In this document: positions 40,262 to 48,334 of the stretch, in pieces
Layout of the letters: each line of letters starts with the position of its first letter
Position numbering within the stretch: the first letter of the stretch is position 1
Assembly (NCBI RefSeq): GCF_013409785.1
Contig: NZ_JACCBV010000001.1
Location: 3,658,001-3,722,000, forward strand
From: Microbacterium immunditiarum
GTDB lineage: Bacteria; Actinomycetota; Actinomycetes; Actinomycetales; Microbacteriaceae
Reading direction: 5' to 3'
Length of the DNA: 64,000 bases
Notes under the pieces: generated by a model
The model's database searches: none
What the model saw: the letters and a program-made list of their open reading frames with translations, nothing else
What the model was told of the DNA's origin: nothing
Program-made: the position numbers and the translations under genes

Positions 40262-42751
40262 TCAGAATCCCGCGCCGTGCGCTTGGAACGGCGCGATGAG
40301 ACCGGTGCGGGCGGATGCCTCGGCGAGCGCCACAGCCGGAGGCACCCCCGCTGCGAGACCCTCGTGCATTGCGCCGAGGAGCTCGCACGCGATGTCATCG
40401 GCGACGACCACGGGCGCCGCGATCACGCACCGCGTGCCTGCATGGAGCCAGATGCGCGTCATGCCGATCGCCTCCTCGCCCCACCGGACCGACGACCGGC
40501 CGACCTCGCATGCCGAGAGGACGACCGTGTCAGGGATGCGCGGGATGAGGTCGATGTCGTATCCGAAGAGGGTGCCGTCGGCGAGCTCAAGACCCGAGAA
40601 CATCGGGTTGTCCACGGCATGGTGGCCGTGGGCGGCGACGTGGAGCACGTCGACTCCGGCGGCGAGATCGGTGACGGATGCCGCATCGGCGGCCCTTCCG
40701 CGCAGGGTCCGCGCGCGCGACCAGGCGCGGGCCGCGGCATCCGTCTCCTCATCGCCCCTCGCGACGCGCGGGCCGACGACGAACCCGGCCGAGGACGGTG
40801 GGTCAGCGGGCGCGAAGCGCCGACGCGCCCAGAAGGAGGCCGACGGCGCGAGCGTGATCGCGCGCCCGGCCGATGCGGGGAGCATCATCCACGGGATGCC
40901 CGCGAGCACGCCGGGCGTGGTGATCACGACACGGTCGACGTCACCCGCGGCTGCGAGCGTCGGGGCCAGCAGCAGGTGCGACAGCCGGGCCAGGCGTCCG
41001 TCGAGCGCCCCGCGCACGACTCCGGCCAGCGCGCCGGCGACCATCGACGCGGACATGTCGAGGTCTGCGCGCAGACCCCTCAAGGCGGCGCGCACGCCCT
41101 CCCAGTCGAGCGCAACGATCGCACGCGACGACGCCGTCGCGACGACGCTGCTCAGACCGCGCCCGTCGAACACGAACGAGATCACCGCCTCGTGCGGACC
41201 GAGGACGCCCCGGACCTCGTCGAGCCCGACGCGTTCGGGGCCTCCCCCGACCCGCGACCACTGGCGTTCACGGATGCTGTCGCGAAGCCGCGCGGGTCGT
41301 CCCTCGCCGAGCCACTCCCCGTCGGATTGCTCCGCGCGCAGCACGCGCAGCTCCGCGAGCTCGGCCGCGAGCTCGGGGTCGTGCGGCGGGCGGACCGGGA
41401 GGATCGCTTGCGTGACGTGTCGCGCGCGCTCGGACCACTCGAACATGATCTCGGGCCTCCCGGACCGGACCGCCGAGGCGAGGCCGACAGAGAGTGGGCC
41501 GTTTCCCTGCAGGGAGCTCGACGCCGTCAGTTCGAGGCTCCCGCCGGATCGCTCGGCCCCTTCGAGGCGCTCGATCGCACGCGCGGCGTAGCGGCGGGCT
41601 TCGACCTCGCGGTCGAGCCGGCTCGCACGCTCCGCCCGCACCTCGTCGGCGAGAAGAGCCGCTTCGAGCGACGCGGTGCGCGGCAGGCGCGGGGCTCGGA
41701 TCGAGCGAGGATCGACCCCCGTGCGCAGCCGCGCGAGCAGATGCGTGAGCCGGAGGACGATCGCGTCGTTGCGGTGACCGAGACTCTCAAGCGTCGTCGC
41801 GAGGTCCTCCACCTCGGATGCCGAGGGCAGGCGCCCCGGCCGCTGCGCGGCCACGCCCGAACGGTCGATCGTCTGTACCGCGAGCCTCGCGCGAAGCCCG
41901 AGTGCTGCGGCCCTGGCGGCCCATCCGTCCGCCCCGAGCGAGCGGAAGCGCCTGCGCGCCGCGGCGCTCACGCGCGCGGCGCGGCTCGGAGCGTGCGAGA
42001 GGAGCGACCGCGCCAGCTGATACTCGGCCTCCGCACGGTCCTGCGTGATCCCGAGGCGCCCGAACACCTGAGCGACCTTCTCCAGCGATCGCTCCGCCTC
42101 GGTCGTCAGACCCGCTTCCCTGAGCACCTCGGCGCGATCCAGCTCGCCGATCGCGGCTGATGTCTCCGACGTGTCGCCGAGCGAGCCGCGAACGCTCTGC
42201 ATGATCTTGAGCGCGCTCACAAGGTCGCCCGCGAGCATGCGGAGGTAACCGCGGTTGTGGGCGGCCTGGTCCGCGTCGAGCACGAGCCCGGCTTCGCGAT
42301 AGATGCGCTCCGCCTCCAGGACGTCGCTCTCCGCCTCTTCGAGGCGCCCGCGGCTCATCTCGACGATGCTGCGGTTCATCCTCATGTGAGCAGCACGCAC
42401 CGGGCTGCCGGCGAGCCCGTCGATCGCCTTCGAGAGCCATCGCTCGGCGCTCTCGTGGCGACCGCGATCCATGTCGATCGACCCGAGCTGCCCATGCAGG
42501 ATCGCGATCGACTCGTCCGACAGCCCCGGAAGCGCGAGCGCCTCCAGGCACACCCGCTCGCCCTCGGCGGCGCTCGAGTGCTGGGCGATCAGGTACCCGG
42601 TCGTCCCGGCGATCCGGGCGCGCAGGTCGGTGTCGCCGAGCTTCTCCGCTGCCTCCGCCGCGGACGTCAGCGCGGCACGGGCGTCGTCGTGACGACCCAT
42701 GTTGGCGAGGTCGACCCCGCGCTGGTAGAGGGTCTCGGCATCGGTGGGCAC
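40262..42751 (-). CDS. TPR-CHAT protease
   Basis: This is an 829-residue protein. Residues 1-400 are helical tetratricopeptide-like repeats (YQRGVDLANMGRHDDARAAL, then ISQ-like AHNRGYLRMLAGDLVSALK). The C-terminal CHAT domain (about 560-829) carries the caspase-type dyad: His in HVAAHGHHAVDNPMF (about residue 707) and Cys in VVLSACEVGRSSVRWG (about 748), followed by GTRCVIAAPVVVADD. CHAT proteins are caspase-like proteases, and TPR-CHAT includes Csx29 of type III-E CRISPR. The GTG start lies 33 bases after the subtilase stop. Last gene of a five-gene leftward cluster. Substrate unknown; the small cluster proteins are candidates. Confidence 0.9.
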   Translation of the reverse strand: MPTDAETLYQRGVDLANMGRHDDARAALTSAAEAAEKLGDTDLRARIAGTTGYLIAQHSSAAEGERVCLEALALPGLSDESIAILHGQLGSIDMDRGRHESAERWLSKAIDGLAGSPVRAAHMRMNRSIVEMSRGRLEEAESDVLEAERIYREAGLVLDADQAAHNRGYLRMLAGDLVSALKIMQSVRGSLGDTSETSAAIGELDRAEVLREAGLTTEAERSLEKVAQVFGRLGITQDRAEAEYQLARSLLSHAPSRAARVSAAARRRFRSLGADGWAARAAALGLRARLAVQTIDRSGVAAQRPGRLPSASEVEDLATTLESLGHRNDAIVLRLTHLLARLRTGVDPRSIRAPRLPRTASLEAALLADEVRAERASRLDREVEARRYAARAIERLEGAERSGGSLELTASSSLQGNGPLSVGLASAVRSGRPEIMFEWSERARHVTQAILPVRPPHDPELAAELAELRVLRAEQSDGEWLGEGRPARLRDSIRERQWSRVGGGPERVGLDEVRGVLGPHEAVISFVFDGRGLSSVVATASSRAIVALDWEGVRAALRGLRADLDMSASMVAGALAGVVRGALDGRLARLSHLLLAPTLAAAGDVDRVVITTPGVLAGIPWMMLPASAGRAITLAPSASFWARRRFAPADPPSSAGFVVGPRVARGDEETDAAARAWSRARTLRGRAADAASVTDLAAGVDVLHVAAHGHHAVDNPMFSGLELADGTLFGYDIDLIPRIPDTVVLSACEVGRSSVRWGEEAIGMTRIWLHAGTRCVIAAPVVVADDIACELLGAMHEGLAAGVPPAVALAEASARTGLIAPFQAHGAGF

Positions 42752-42784
42752 TCTGCCATGATGGCGGTGCCGCCGGGCGCGAGG

Positions 42785-44479
42785 CTACTCGATACGCGAC
42801 GCGTCGAGTTGCACGACGACCTTCAGCGCGGCGTCGGTCGCCGCCGCCGTCGCGTCGACCCCACCCGCTGCACCGCCCATGAGCACGGGGGAGAGCTCAC
42901 GCGCGATGAGTCCGGCGACGTACGGCGCCGCAAAGGACGTGCCGCTCCAGATCGCGAACCCGCCTGTGAAGTCATCGGGATCGATCGTCTCGCGCCGGCG
43001 ACCGTACACGTCGTGGCGGGATCCCGGCTGCACCCCGCCCTGGAGCTGGGGAACGGTGCTCAGCACGGAGGTTCCCGGCGCGAAGGCGGTGACCCAGTCC
43101 CCGACGTTGCTGTACAGCGCCACAGCGGTGAGGTTGGGGTTGAGGGCGCCGATCGCGACGTGGGGCGCGAGCTCCGACGACTCGGGGAGAGTGATGTCAG
43201 GGTCGCCCCAGTTCCAGAGCGCTGCGGGGAACGCGGGCCGGTCCGTCGCGTCGTTGCCGGCGGAGCACACGACCGCGCAGCCCATGCTTCGCAGCTCGGA
43301 GAGGATCTCGTACAGCCTCGTGCTGAAGGCGCCATCCTCAGGCGTCTCGTGATAGTAACCGAGCGAGAGGTTCAGCACGTCGACGTGCTGAATGCCGTTG
43401 TCTCCGTCCTCCTTCATCCAGTCGATCAGCTCCTCGAGCGCCCGGATGAGCTCCGACTCCAGCACTGTGCCGTTGCTGTCGGCCACGCGGATCGTCACGA
43501 GGTCGGCCTCGGCCGCGACCTGACGGACGATGCCGGCCACGAAGGTGCCGTGCCCGGACGCGCCGTCGATGAAGCCATCGAGTGGCCCGCTGAGGTCACC
43601 GTGGAGCTCGGGGTTCGTCGACTCGTCCTCGATCCCGATCACGCCTTCGATCGCGGCCGACGCGACCCGTCGGCGAACGATCATGCGGTCCGGACCGGGC
43701 GACGTCTCGTCTCGTCCGGGCGGGAGCCACTCGTGCTCGCCGCATCCGGTGTCGACGATCGCGACCACCGGCCGCCGGCCACCGTCCTCGAGCTCGAGCA
43801 CGCGCGTCGGCGCGGGGCCGACGTACGAGGCCATCTCGAGGCCGCCCGATCCGGGGAAGGCGTACCCCTCCAGTCCGGCGGGATTGGTCTTCGAGTACGG
43901 GTTCGTCTTCGAATACGGATTCGTCTTCGAATACGGGTTCGTCTTCGAATACGGGTTCACCCCCGCCGGGTCGACCGCCAGCAGGTGGTCGAGCCCGACG
44001 CGCCGGAGCGGGTCGTCCTCCCTGGGCACGTACCCGTCCTTCCGGCGCGACCGTCTCGCGCGCTCCTTGGGAGCGGCCGACCGCGCAGCGTCGAGGGCCC
44101 GCGAACGGGCGTCCCGCCCGTCGATGGCCAGCAGTCGAGCACGCTGCAGCAGGCGCCACGAGTCGATCGGCGGCACCGGCTCGTCGTCACGGTTCTCGCG
44201 GGGGGATTGGAAGATGACCGCGCGCGAGAGCTGCTCGCGCGACTCGGTTTGCCCAGGAACGGACTCCACGTGCACGTCCCAGCCGAGTGCGGCCCCCGCC
44301 CTCCGGAGGAGTTCCTCCGGCTCCGCCTTGTCACCCGAGATGAGGAGGTAGCCGGGAGCGTACATCGTGCCGAAGGCTCGAACGCCCGGCACGGGCTCGA
44401 GCGTCGGGTCGAGCGGCACCCCCCTCGGCTCGTCGGCCGCCTCCCGCTCTCGCCACGTGCGTACCGGCTTGTCAGGCAT
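42785..44479 (-). CDS. Subtilisin-like (S8) serine protease with N-terminal adaptor-like domain and NPYSKT repeats
   Basis: This is a 564-residue protein without signal peptide, so probably cytoplasmic. Residues about 40-130 (YLLISGDKAEPEELLRRAGA...RLLQRARLLA) look like the adjacent 113-residue protein. Residues about 174-198 are four tandem NPYSKT units. The catalytic triad is intact: Asp in VVAIVDTGCGEHEW (about 243), His in GHGTFVAGI (about 310), Asn in CSAGNDATD and Ser in WSGTSFAAPYVAG (about 515). The ATG of MPDKPVRTW is chosen after GGGGAACGAG. A 19-codon upstream ORF on the same leader (ATG near 44531) ends inside this start. It has its own copy of the cluster promoter. Confidence 0.9.
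   Translation of the reverse strand: MPDKPVRTWREREAADEPRGVPLDPTLEPVPGVRAFGTMYAPGYLLISGDKAEPEELLRRAGAALGWDVHVESVPGQTESREQLSRAVIFQSPRENRDDEPVPPIDSWRLLQRARLLAIDGRDARSRALDAARSAAPKERARRSRRKDGYVPREDDPLRRVGLDHLLAVDPAGVNPYSKTNPYSKTNPYSKTNPYSKTNPAGLEGYAFPGSGGLEMASYVGPAPTRVLELEDGGRRPVVAIVDTGCGEHEWLPPGRDETSPGPDRMIVRRRVASAAIEGVIGIEDESTNPELHGDLSGPLDGFIDGASGHGTFVAGIVRQVAAEADLVTIRVADSNGTVLESELIRALEELIDWMKEDGDNGIQHVDVLNLSLGYYHETPEDGAFSTRLYEILSELRSMGCAVVCSAGNDATDRPAFPAALWNWGDPDITLPESSELAPHVAIGALNPNLTAVALYSNVGDWVTAFAPGTSVLSTVPQLQGGVQPGSRHDVYGRRRETIDPDDFTGGFAIWSGTSFAAPYVAGLIARELSPVLMGGAAGGVDATAAATDAALKVVVQLDASRIE
43887..43958 (-). repeat. Four tandem 18-bp units encoding NPYSKT in the subtilase
   Basis: Four adjacent 18-base copies of GTCTTCGAATACGGGTTC (plus strand) differ at only one to two wobble bases. 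The protein product is a flexible linker between the adaptor-like domain and the protease domain. The near identity of the DNA suggests recent slippage or expansion, so copy number may vary among strains. Confidence 0.9.
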
Positions 44480-44541
44480 CGTCTCGTTCCCCAATCGTCG
44501 TGTTTTCCCCTGGCGCGCGACCACGGGTCATCCGCGCAGCC

Positions 44542-44594
44542 GCGCCCATTGTGCCCACGGGTACCGGGAGGGCGAAAGGGCGCGGCTGATACAC
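44542..44594 (-). promoter_or_regulatory. Cluster promoter copy upstream of the subtilase gene
   Basis: On the minus strand the order is GTGTATCAG (44586-44594), 8 bases, TTTCGC (44572-44577), 18 bases, CACAAT (44548-44553), then GGGCGC. Every spacing equals that of the sigma-gene promoter at 46025-46077. The 127-base gap between the subtilase and the 113-residue gene holds nothing else but the 19-codon upstream ORF. It probably is recognised by the cluster's own sigma factor or by a dedicated activator. Confidence 0.7.
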
Positions 44595-44606
44595 GCACCC
44601 CGGCGG

Positions 44607-44948
44607 TCAGGCATCCGGTGTCGCGATCCGGTCGAGCTCGACGCCGATCAGGTCGGTGTGACGGCTCTTCGCCCGGCGCAGCAGCCGAGCCGCGTCGACC
44701 GGAGAGGCGTCGGCGTCGACCTCTTGGGAGAGGATCCGGACCAGATGCGGCCGCACCGGATGCACCCCGCCCAGCGCCCGCGTCTCGCGCTCCACCTCGA
44801 CGGGGTCGACCGGCCGGCCGCCCAGGGTCTCGGGTACGAGCTCCCATCCCAGCTCGTCCGCCGATTCGCGCAGCGCCTCGATGATCGACGCGAGGCGGTC
44901 GGGCCGGGTGACCAGCAGCTGCGTCCGCACGTACTCCGAATCGGCCAA
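44607..44948 (-). CDS. Small adaptor-like protein resembling the subtilase N-terminal domain
   Basis: This is a 113-residue soluble protein. A TTG start lies 3 bases after the stop of the preceding gene, with GAGGTG as ribosome site, so translation is coupled. QLLVTRPDRLASIIEALRES...LGWELVPETLGG...PVDAARLLRRAKSR follows the same order of strand, helix, LGW strand and late RLLxRA helix as residues 40-130 of the subtilase. I read it as a free copy of that domain that may bind the protease through like-with-like contact, as effector-associated domains do. The relationship is by eye and needs a profile comparison. No enzyme motif. Confidence 0.68.
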   Translation of the reverse strand: MADSEYVRTQLLVTRPDRLASIIEALRESADELGWELVPETLGGRPVDPVEVERETRALGGVHPVRPHLVRILSQEVDADASPVDAARLLRRAKSRHTDLIGVELDRIATPDA

Positions 44949-44951
44949 GCG

Positions 44952-45416
44952 TCACACCTCGAACTGAGGCGTCTGGAAGTCCCTCATGCCGTCGTCGGAG
45001 CGCACCACGAGCCGCAGCCGCGACACCCCGGGCGTCACGCCCTCGAAGGCGAAGCGCCCGTGCTCGCCGGCATCCGCCGACCACTCTCGGGACTCCTGCG
45101 TAAGCCGGATCGCGAGCGCGTCGGCATCCGTCCACCCGTCGACGCGCCGCAGTCCCTCCTCTGTGGCCGTCACATGCAGCAGCACGCTCGTCGTCCCGTC
45201 GCTGAACTGCAGAGTCGCGGTGTCGCTCTCGCCTCGGACGGCGGCCGTCTCGGCCTCGACCAGTGTCAGCAGGGCGTACTCGCGCGACAGGTCCTCGACG
45301 GCGACGGCGGCGACCATGCGATCGACGAGGTCGGCCGGCACAGGGTCGATCGCACTCCACATCACGCGCATTCGTGCGAAGAGCGCCGCATCCGCGGCGA
45401 AATCCTCATCGTGCAT
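44952..45416 (-). CDS. Sigma-factor-linked protein, possible anti-sigma factor or protease target
   Basis: This is a 154-residue protein. Residues 1-50 are helical and include MWSAIDPVPADLVDRMVAA. The rest is beta-rich, with FEGVTPGVSRLRLVVRSDDG near the end resembling a carboxypeptidase-regulatory-like Ig fold. There is no zinc anti-sigma motif and no membrane segment. The ATG overlaps the end of the sigma-factor gene by 11 bases, the usual place for an anti-sigma factor. By analogy with Csx30 of type III-E CRISPR it could hold the sigma factor until cut by the CHAT protease. That is inference. Confidence 0.65.
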   Translation of the reverse strand: MHDEDFAADAALFARMRVMWSAIDPVPADLVDRMVAAVAVEDLSREYALLTLVEAETAAVRGESDTATLQFSDGTTSVLLHVTATEEGLRRVDGWTDADALAIRLTQESREWSADAGEHGRFAFEGVTPGVSRLRLVVRSDDGMRDFQTPQFEV

Positions 45417-46023
45417 CTCGATCCTCTCCCCATCCGTCGCTCTGCAGGAGCGTTCGGAGCTTGCCGAGGCATCGCTGACGTGTCGGGCCGATCGAGCCGA
45501 TCGGCATCGAAAGGTCCTGTGCGATCCGTGCGTAGTCGGGACGCTCCTCGAACGCCACGATGCGCAGCAGTCGCTGACAGCGGTCGTCGAGTCGGGCGAC
45601 GGCCAGCCACAGCCGGCGACTCTCGTCATCGGCCGCGGCGACATCCTCGGCTGAATCGTGGACAGGCAGGTGCGGTTCGAGGTCCTCGGCTTCGGTCGCG
45701 TCGGCGCGGCGGTGCTGCTTGCCGACCCGCCACGCCTCGCGGCGTGCCGTGGTCGTCAGCCATCCCGACACCGCGAGGGGGTCGGCGATGGACTCGTGCC
45801 GGCGCACGAGCGTCAGCCACGTCGTCTGGACGACGTCTTCCGCGAGCGCCCGGTCGAGCCCGTACGCCCGCACGACGTGCCACAGCAGCGGCGTGAGCAG
45901 GCGCACGAGGTCGTCCATGGCGCGCGCGTCGCCGTCGCGCCAGGCGACGAAGAGCGCGGCGGCGCGCTGCCACCGCGCCGGTTCGGCGGCATCCGAAGAT
46001 GCCGCCGCCTCAGCGTGGGTCAT
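45406..46023 (-). CDS. Sigma-70 family (ECF-like) RNA polymerase sigma factor
   Basis: This is a 205-residue protein with only regions 2 and 4. Region 2 contains RALAEDVVQTTWLTLVRR and region 4 contains LDDRCQRLLRIVAFEE and the helix-turn-helix PDYARIAQDLSMPIGSIGPT. I chose the ATG of MTHAEAAASS. The ATG three codons upstream (46032) lies inside the CACAAT promoter box, so the message is probably leaderless or nearly so. First gene of the cluster, preceded by a promoter copied before the subtilase gene, which suggests autoregulation. Confidence 0.88.
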   Translation of the reverse strand: MTHAEAAASSDAAEPARWQRAAALFVAWRDGDARAMDDLVRLLTPLLWHVVRAYGLDRALAEDVVQTTWLTLVRRHESIADPLAVSGWLTTTARREAWRVGKQHRRADATEAEDLEPHLPVHDSAEDVAAADDESRRLWLAVARLDDRCQRLLRIVAFEERPDYARIAQDLSMPIGSIGPTRQRCLGKLRTLLQSDGWGEDRDAR

Positions 46024-46024
46024 A

Positions 46025-46077
46025 GCGCCCATTGTGTCCACACCCGAGGGGAGCGCGAAAGTCCGGGACTGATACAC
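46025..46077 (-). promoter_or_regulatory. Cluster promoter copy upstream of the sigma-factor gene
   Basis: On the minus strand GTGTATCAG (46069-46077), 8 bases, TTTCGC (46055-46060), 18 bases, CACAAT (46031-46036), then GGGCGC. The spacing of TTTCGC and CACAAT fits a -35/-10 pair, and GTGTATCAG would be an upstream operator or activator site. A start about 7 bases after CACAAT falls on ATG 46023. Confidence 0.7.
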
Positions 46078-46144
46078 GGGATCGGCCGGTTTCACAGGCG
46101 ATCCTCGGTCGCGCCCATCCCCCCGCCGCACCTAGAATCGCGCC

Positions 46145-46909
46145 ATGGCCGCCCCCCTCCTGTACGTCTGCGTGCGGCCGCAGAAGGGTGCGGCGGAAGC
46201 GGAGTACGAATCGTTCCGGCAGGCGATGCGCCTGGAGCCCTCCGAGCTGGATCACCTGGACCTCGTGCACGAGCCCCTGCCGCCCGACGCGGCGGAGCGC
46301 TGGCGCGGATTCGTCGTCGGCGGAAGCCCGTTCAACGTCTCCGACCCCGAGTCGACGAAGACGGACGTCCAGCGCAGGCTCGAAGCCGGCCTGGAGCTCA
46401 TCGCCGAGTGGGCGGCGGACCCCGCGGCGGGCGATGCGGGAACCGCCGCGTTCTTCACGTGCTACGGCATCGGCATCGTGACCCGGATGCTCGGCGGCGA
46501 GGTAAGCCGCGCGTTCCCCGAGGACACGGGGCCGACGATCGTGAACCTCACCGCCGAGGGGAGTCGCGATCCCCTGTTCGGCGACCTCGCGCACCGGTTC
46601 ACGGCGCTCGCGGCGCACAAGGAGGGGACGGGACGACTGCCCGACGGCGCGGTCCTCCTGGCCACGAACATCGGATGCCCCGTCCAGGCCTACCGCGTCG
46701 GAGACCGCCTGTGGGCGACGCAGTTCCACCCCGAGCCGACGACGCAGGCGTTCACCGAGCGCATGGCCGTGTACCGCGACGACGGGTACTTCGCCGCGGA
46801 CGACTACGACGTCATCGCGAGCCGCGTGCTCGCCGCATCCGTCACCGAGCCGGGCCGCGCGCTGAGGGCCTTCGCCCGCCGTTTCGCGCCGGCCGCTCCG
46901 GTCGCATAG
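46145..46909 (+). CDS. Class I glutamine amidotransferase-like protein
   Basis: This is a 254-residue protein. The Cys-His-Glu triad of class I amidotransferases is visible: Cys in FFTCYGIGIVTRML (about residue 105, where GMP synthase has CYGxQ) and His/Glu in WATQFHPEPTTQAF (about 198-200). It is of the GuaA-like stand-alone type that frees ammonia from glutamine for an unknown partner, or hydrolyses gamma-glutamyl bonds as PuuD does. It is divergent from the sigma-factor gene with a shared 67-base promoter gap; no other link is evident. Confidence 0.85.
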   Translation: MAAPLLYVCVRPQKGAAEAEYESFRQAMRLEPSELDHLDLVHEPLPPDAAERWRGFVVGGSPFNVSDPESTKTDVQRRLEAGLELIAEWAADPAAGDAGTAAFFTCYGIGIVTRMLGGEVSRAFPEDTGPTIVNLTAEGSRDPLFGDLAHRFTALAAHKEGTGRLPDGAVLLATNIGCPVQAYRVGDRLWATQFHPEPTTQAFTERMAVYRDDGYFAADDYDVIASRVLAASVTEPGRALRAFARRFAPAAPVA

Positions 46910-46959
46910 CGTCTGTCAACCCCGGTGCACGGCGGGGCTCCGCGGCATACCGTCGGAGC

Positions 46960-47802
46960 ATGTCCACGCGCGAATCCGTGCTCACAGACCGCCGCACCCC
47001 CGGCACGGCCGGCGATGTCCTCCGGCAGGTCGCCGTCATCTCGGCATTCTGCTTCATGCTGATCGCCTCGCTCACAGGCAGCGGCGTGTTCGGCGGACCC
47101 TCCGTCGACGAGCTCCAGGACGGCGCGCTCAGCGCCGAGGGCTCGTACCTCGCACCGGCCGGTCCCGCGTTCTCGATCTGGTCGGTGATCTACGTCGGCC
47201 TCGCCGCCTACACGATCTGGCAGGCGCTGCCGTCACAGCGGGCGAACCCGCGTCAGCGGTCGCTCGGCTGGCTCATCGCGGGCTCGATGGTGCTGAACGG
47301 GCTGTGGCTCGTGATCGCCCGGTTCGGGTCGCTCGTCGGCACGGTGCTCGCGATCGTGGGGCTGCTCATCGTGCTCGCGATCTGGTTCCAGCGGGCCGTC
47401 GTGACCCGCAGCGACGGCTGGCTCGACGCCCTTCTGATCGACGGCGTCTCTGGCCTGCACTTCGGCTGGGTCACCGTCGCGACGGTCGCGAACACCGCCG
47501 CGTGGCTCACCGCGATCGCCCCGCCGGAGTGGGAGCTCGCCGCGGACGTGTGGGGCATCGTCATGCTCGTCCTCGTCGGGATCATCGCGCTCGGCATCGC
47601 GGGCGCCGGCGGCTGGCGCATCGCGCCCGCACTCGCGATCGCGTGGGGCCTCTCGTGGATCGCCGTGGGCCGCCTCGCGGGCGAACCGCACAGCGCCCCG
47701 ATCGGCATCACCGCGGTGATCGTCGCGGCCGTCGTGCTCATCGTCAGCCTCGCCGGCGCAGCCATCACGCGCGCCGCGGACGTCCGCAACGCGGGAGCCT
47801 GA
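46960..47802 (+). CDS. TspO-like (tryptophan-rich sensory protein) membrane protein
   Basis: This is a 280-residue protein with about seven hydrophobic helices. LAPAGPAFSIWSVIYVGLA matches the TspO/MBR pattern of PxWxFxPxWxxxY only loosely, with the WSVIY core kept, and the usual five helices are extended. Such proteins bind porphyrins or regulate pigment and stress functions; here only the family resemblance can be given. The ATG at 46960 follows CGTCGGAG. The longer open frame upstream is the shadow of other genes. Confidence 0.75.
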   Translation: MSTRESVLTDRRTPGTAGDVLRQVAVISAFCFMLIASLTGSGVFGGPSVDELQDGALSAEGSYLAPAGPAFSIWSVIYVGLAAYTIWQALPSQRANPRQRSLGWLIAGSMVLNGLWLVIARFGSLVGTVLAIVGLLIVLAIWFQRAVVTRSDGWLDALLIDGVSGLHFGWVTVATVANTAAWLTAIAPPEWELAADVWGIVMLVLVGIIALGIAGAGGWRIAPALAIAWGLSWIAVGRLAGEPHSAPIGITAVIVAAVVLIVSLAGAAITRAADVRNAGA

Positions 47803-47818
47803 CGCCCGCTGCGGGCGG

Positions 47819-48307
47819 TCAGGCGCCTTCGGGCGGCTGCCGCAGCAGCTCGATGCGCTCGTCCAGATACGCCGAGAGAGGTTGCGCAGCGCCCGCGGCG
47901 CTCCAGCGCACCATCGGCTCGCCGTCGACGAGGCACAGAGGGCCGGATGCCTCGCCCCGCGCGACCGCGTCGAGATCGATCGCAGTCCACCCGACGTGCA
48001 CGGTCGTCCCCTCGGCGTATCCCCCGCGGTGGGCGGCCTCCGCGAGCTCGGCGCGGCGCCGCTGGTTCTCGGCCGTGTAGCCGCGGCGCGCGGGGGTGCG
48101 CGACCGCACGACCTCGCCCGTCGCGAGCACGGCGTCGGGCGTGAGCAGCAACACCCCGAGGTGCCATGCCTCACCGTGGGGCACGATCTTCGGAGCACGT
48201 GCGATGCCGAAGAGGCGGCGCGGCTGCACGGTCTCGCCGACGGCCTCGCGGGGGGCGTCGGCAAGCCGCGAGCGTGCGTCGTCGAGGAGCTCGCGCAGAC
48301 GGTTCAC
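47819..48307 (-). CDS. Hypothetical protein
   Basis: This is a 162-residue soluble protein that I do not recognise. It begins with a helix (LRELLDDARSRLADAP), followed by a mixed part containing GVLLLTPDAVLATGEVVRSR and a late ALDERIELLRQ-like helix. It has one Cys and no metal motif or signal peptide. The start is GTG. It lies in line with and downstream of the antiporter gene, but a small hairpin stands between them. Conserved-looking composition supports it being real. Confidence 0.6.
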   Translation of the reverse strand: MNRLRELLDDARSRLADAPREAVGETVQPRRLFGIARAPKIVPHGEAWHLGVLLLTPDAVLATGEVVRSRTPARRGYTAENQRRRAELAEAAHRGGYAEGTTVHVGWTAIDLDAVARGEASGPLCLVDGEPMVRWSAAGAAQPLSAYLDERIELLRQPPEGA

Positions 48308-48334
48308 GAGTTCAGGCTACGGGCGCGTGTGCGC

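Noticed and set aside
43887..43958. Possible CRISPR-like or intergenic tandem array
   Set aside because: The repeats have no spacers and are in frame within the subtilase gene, encoding NPYSKT units.
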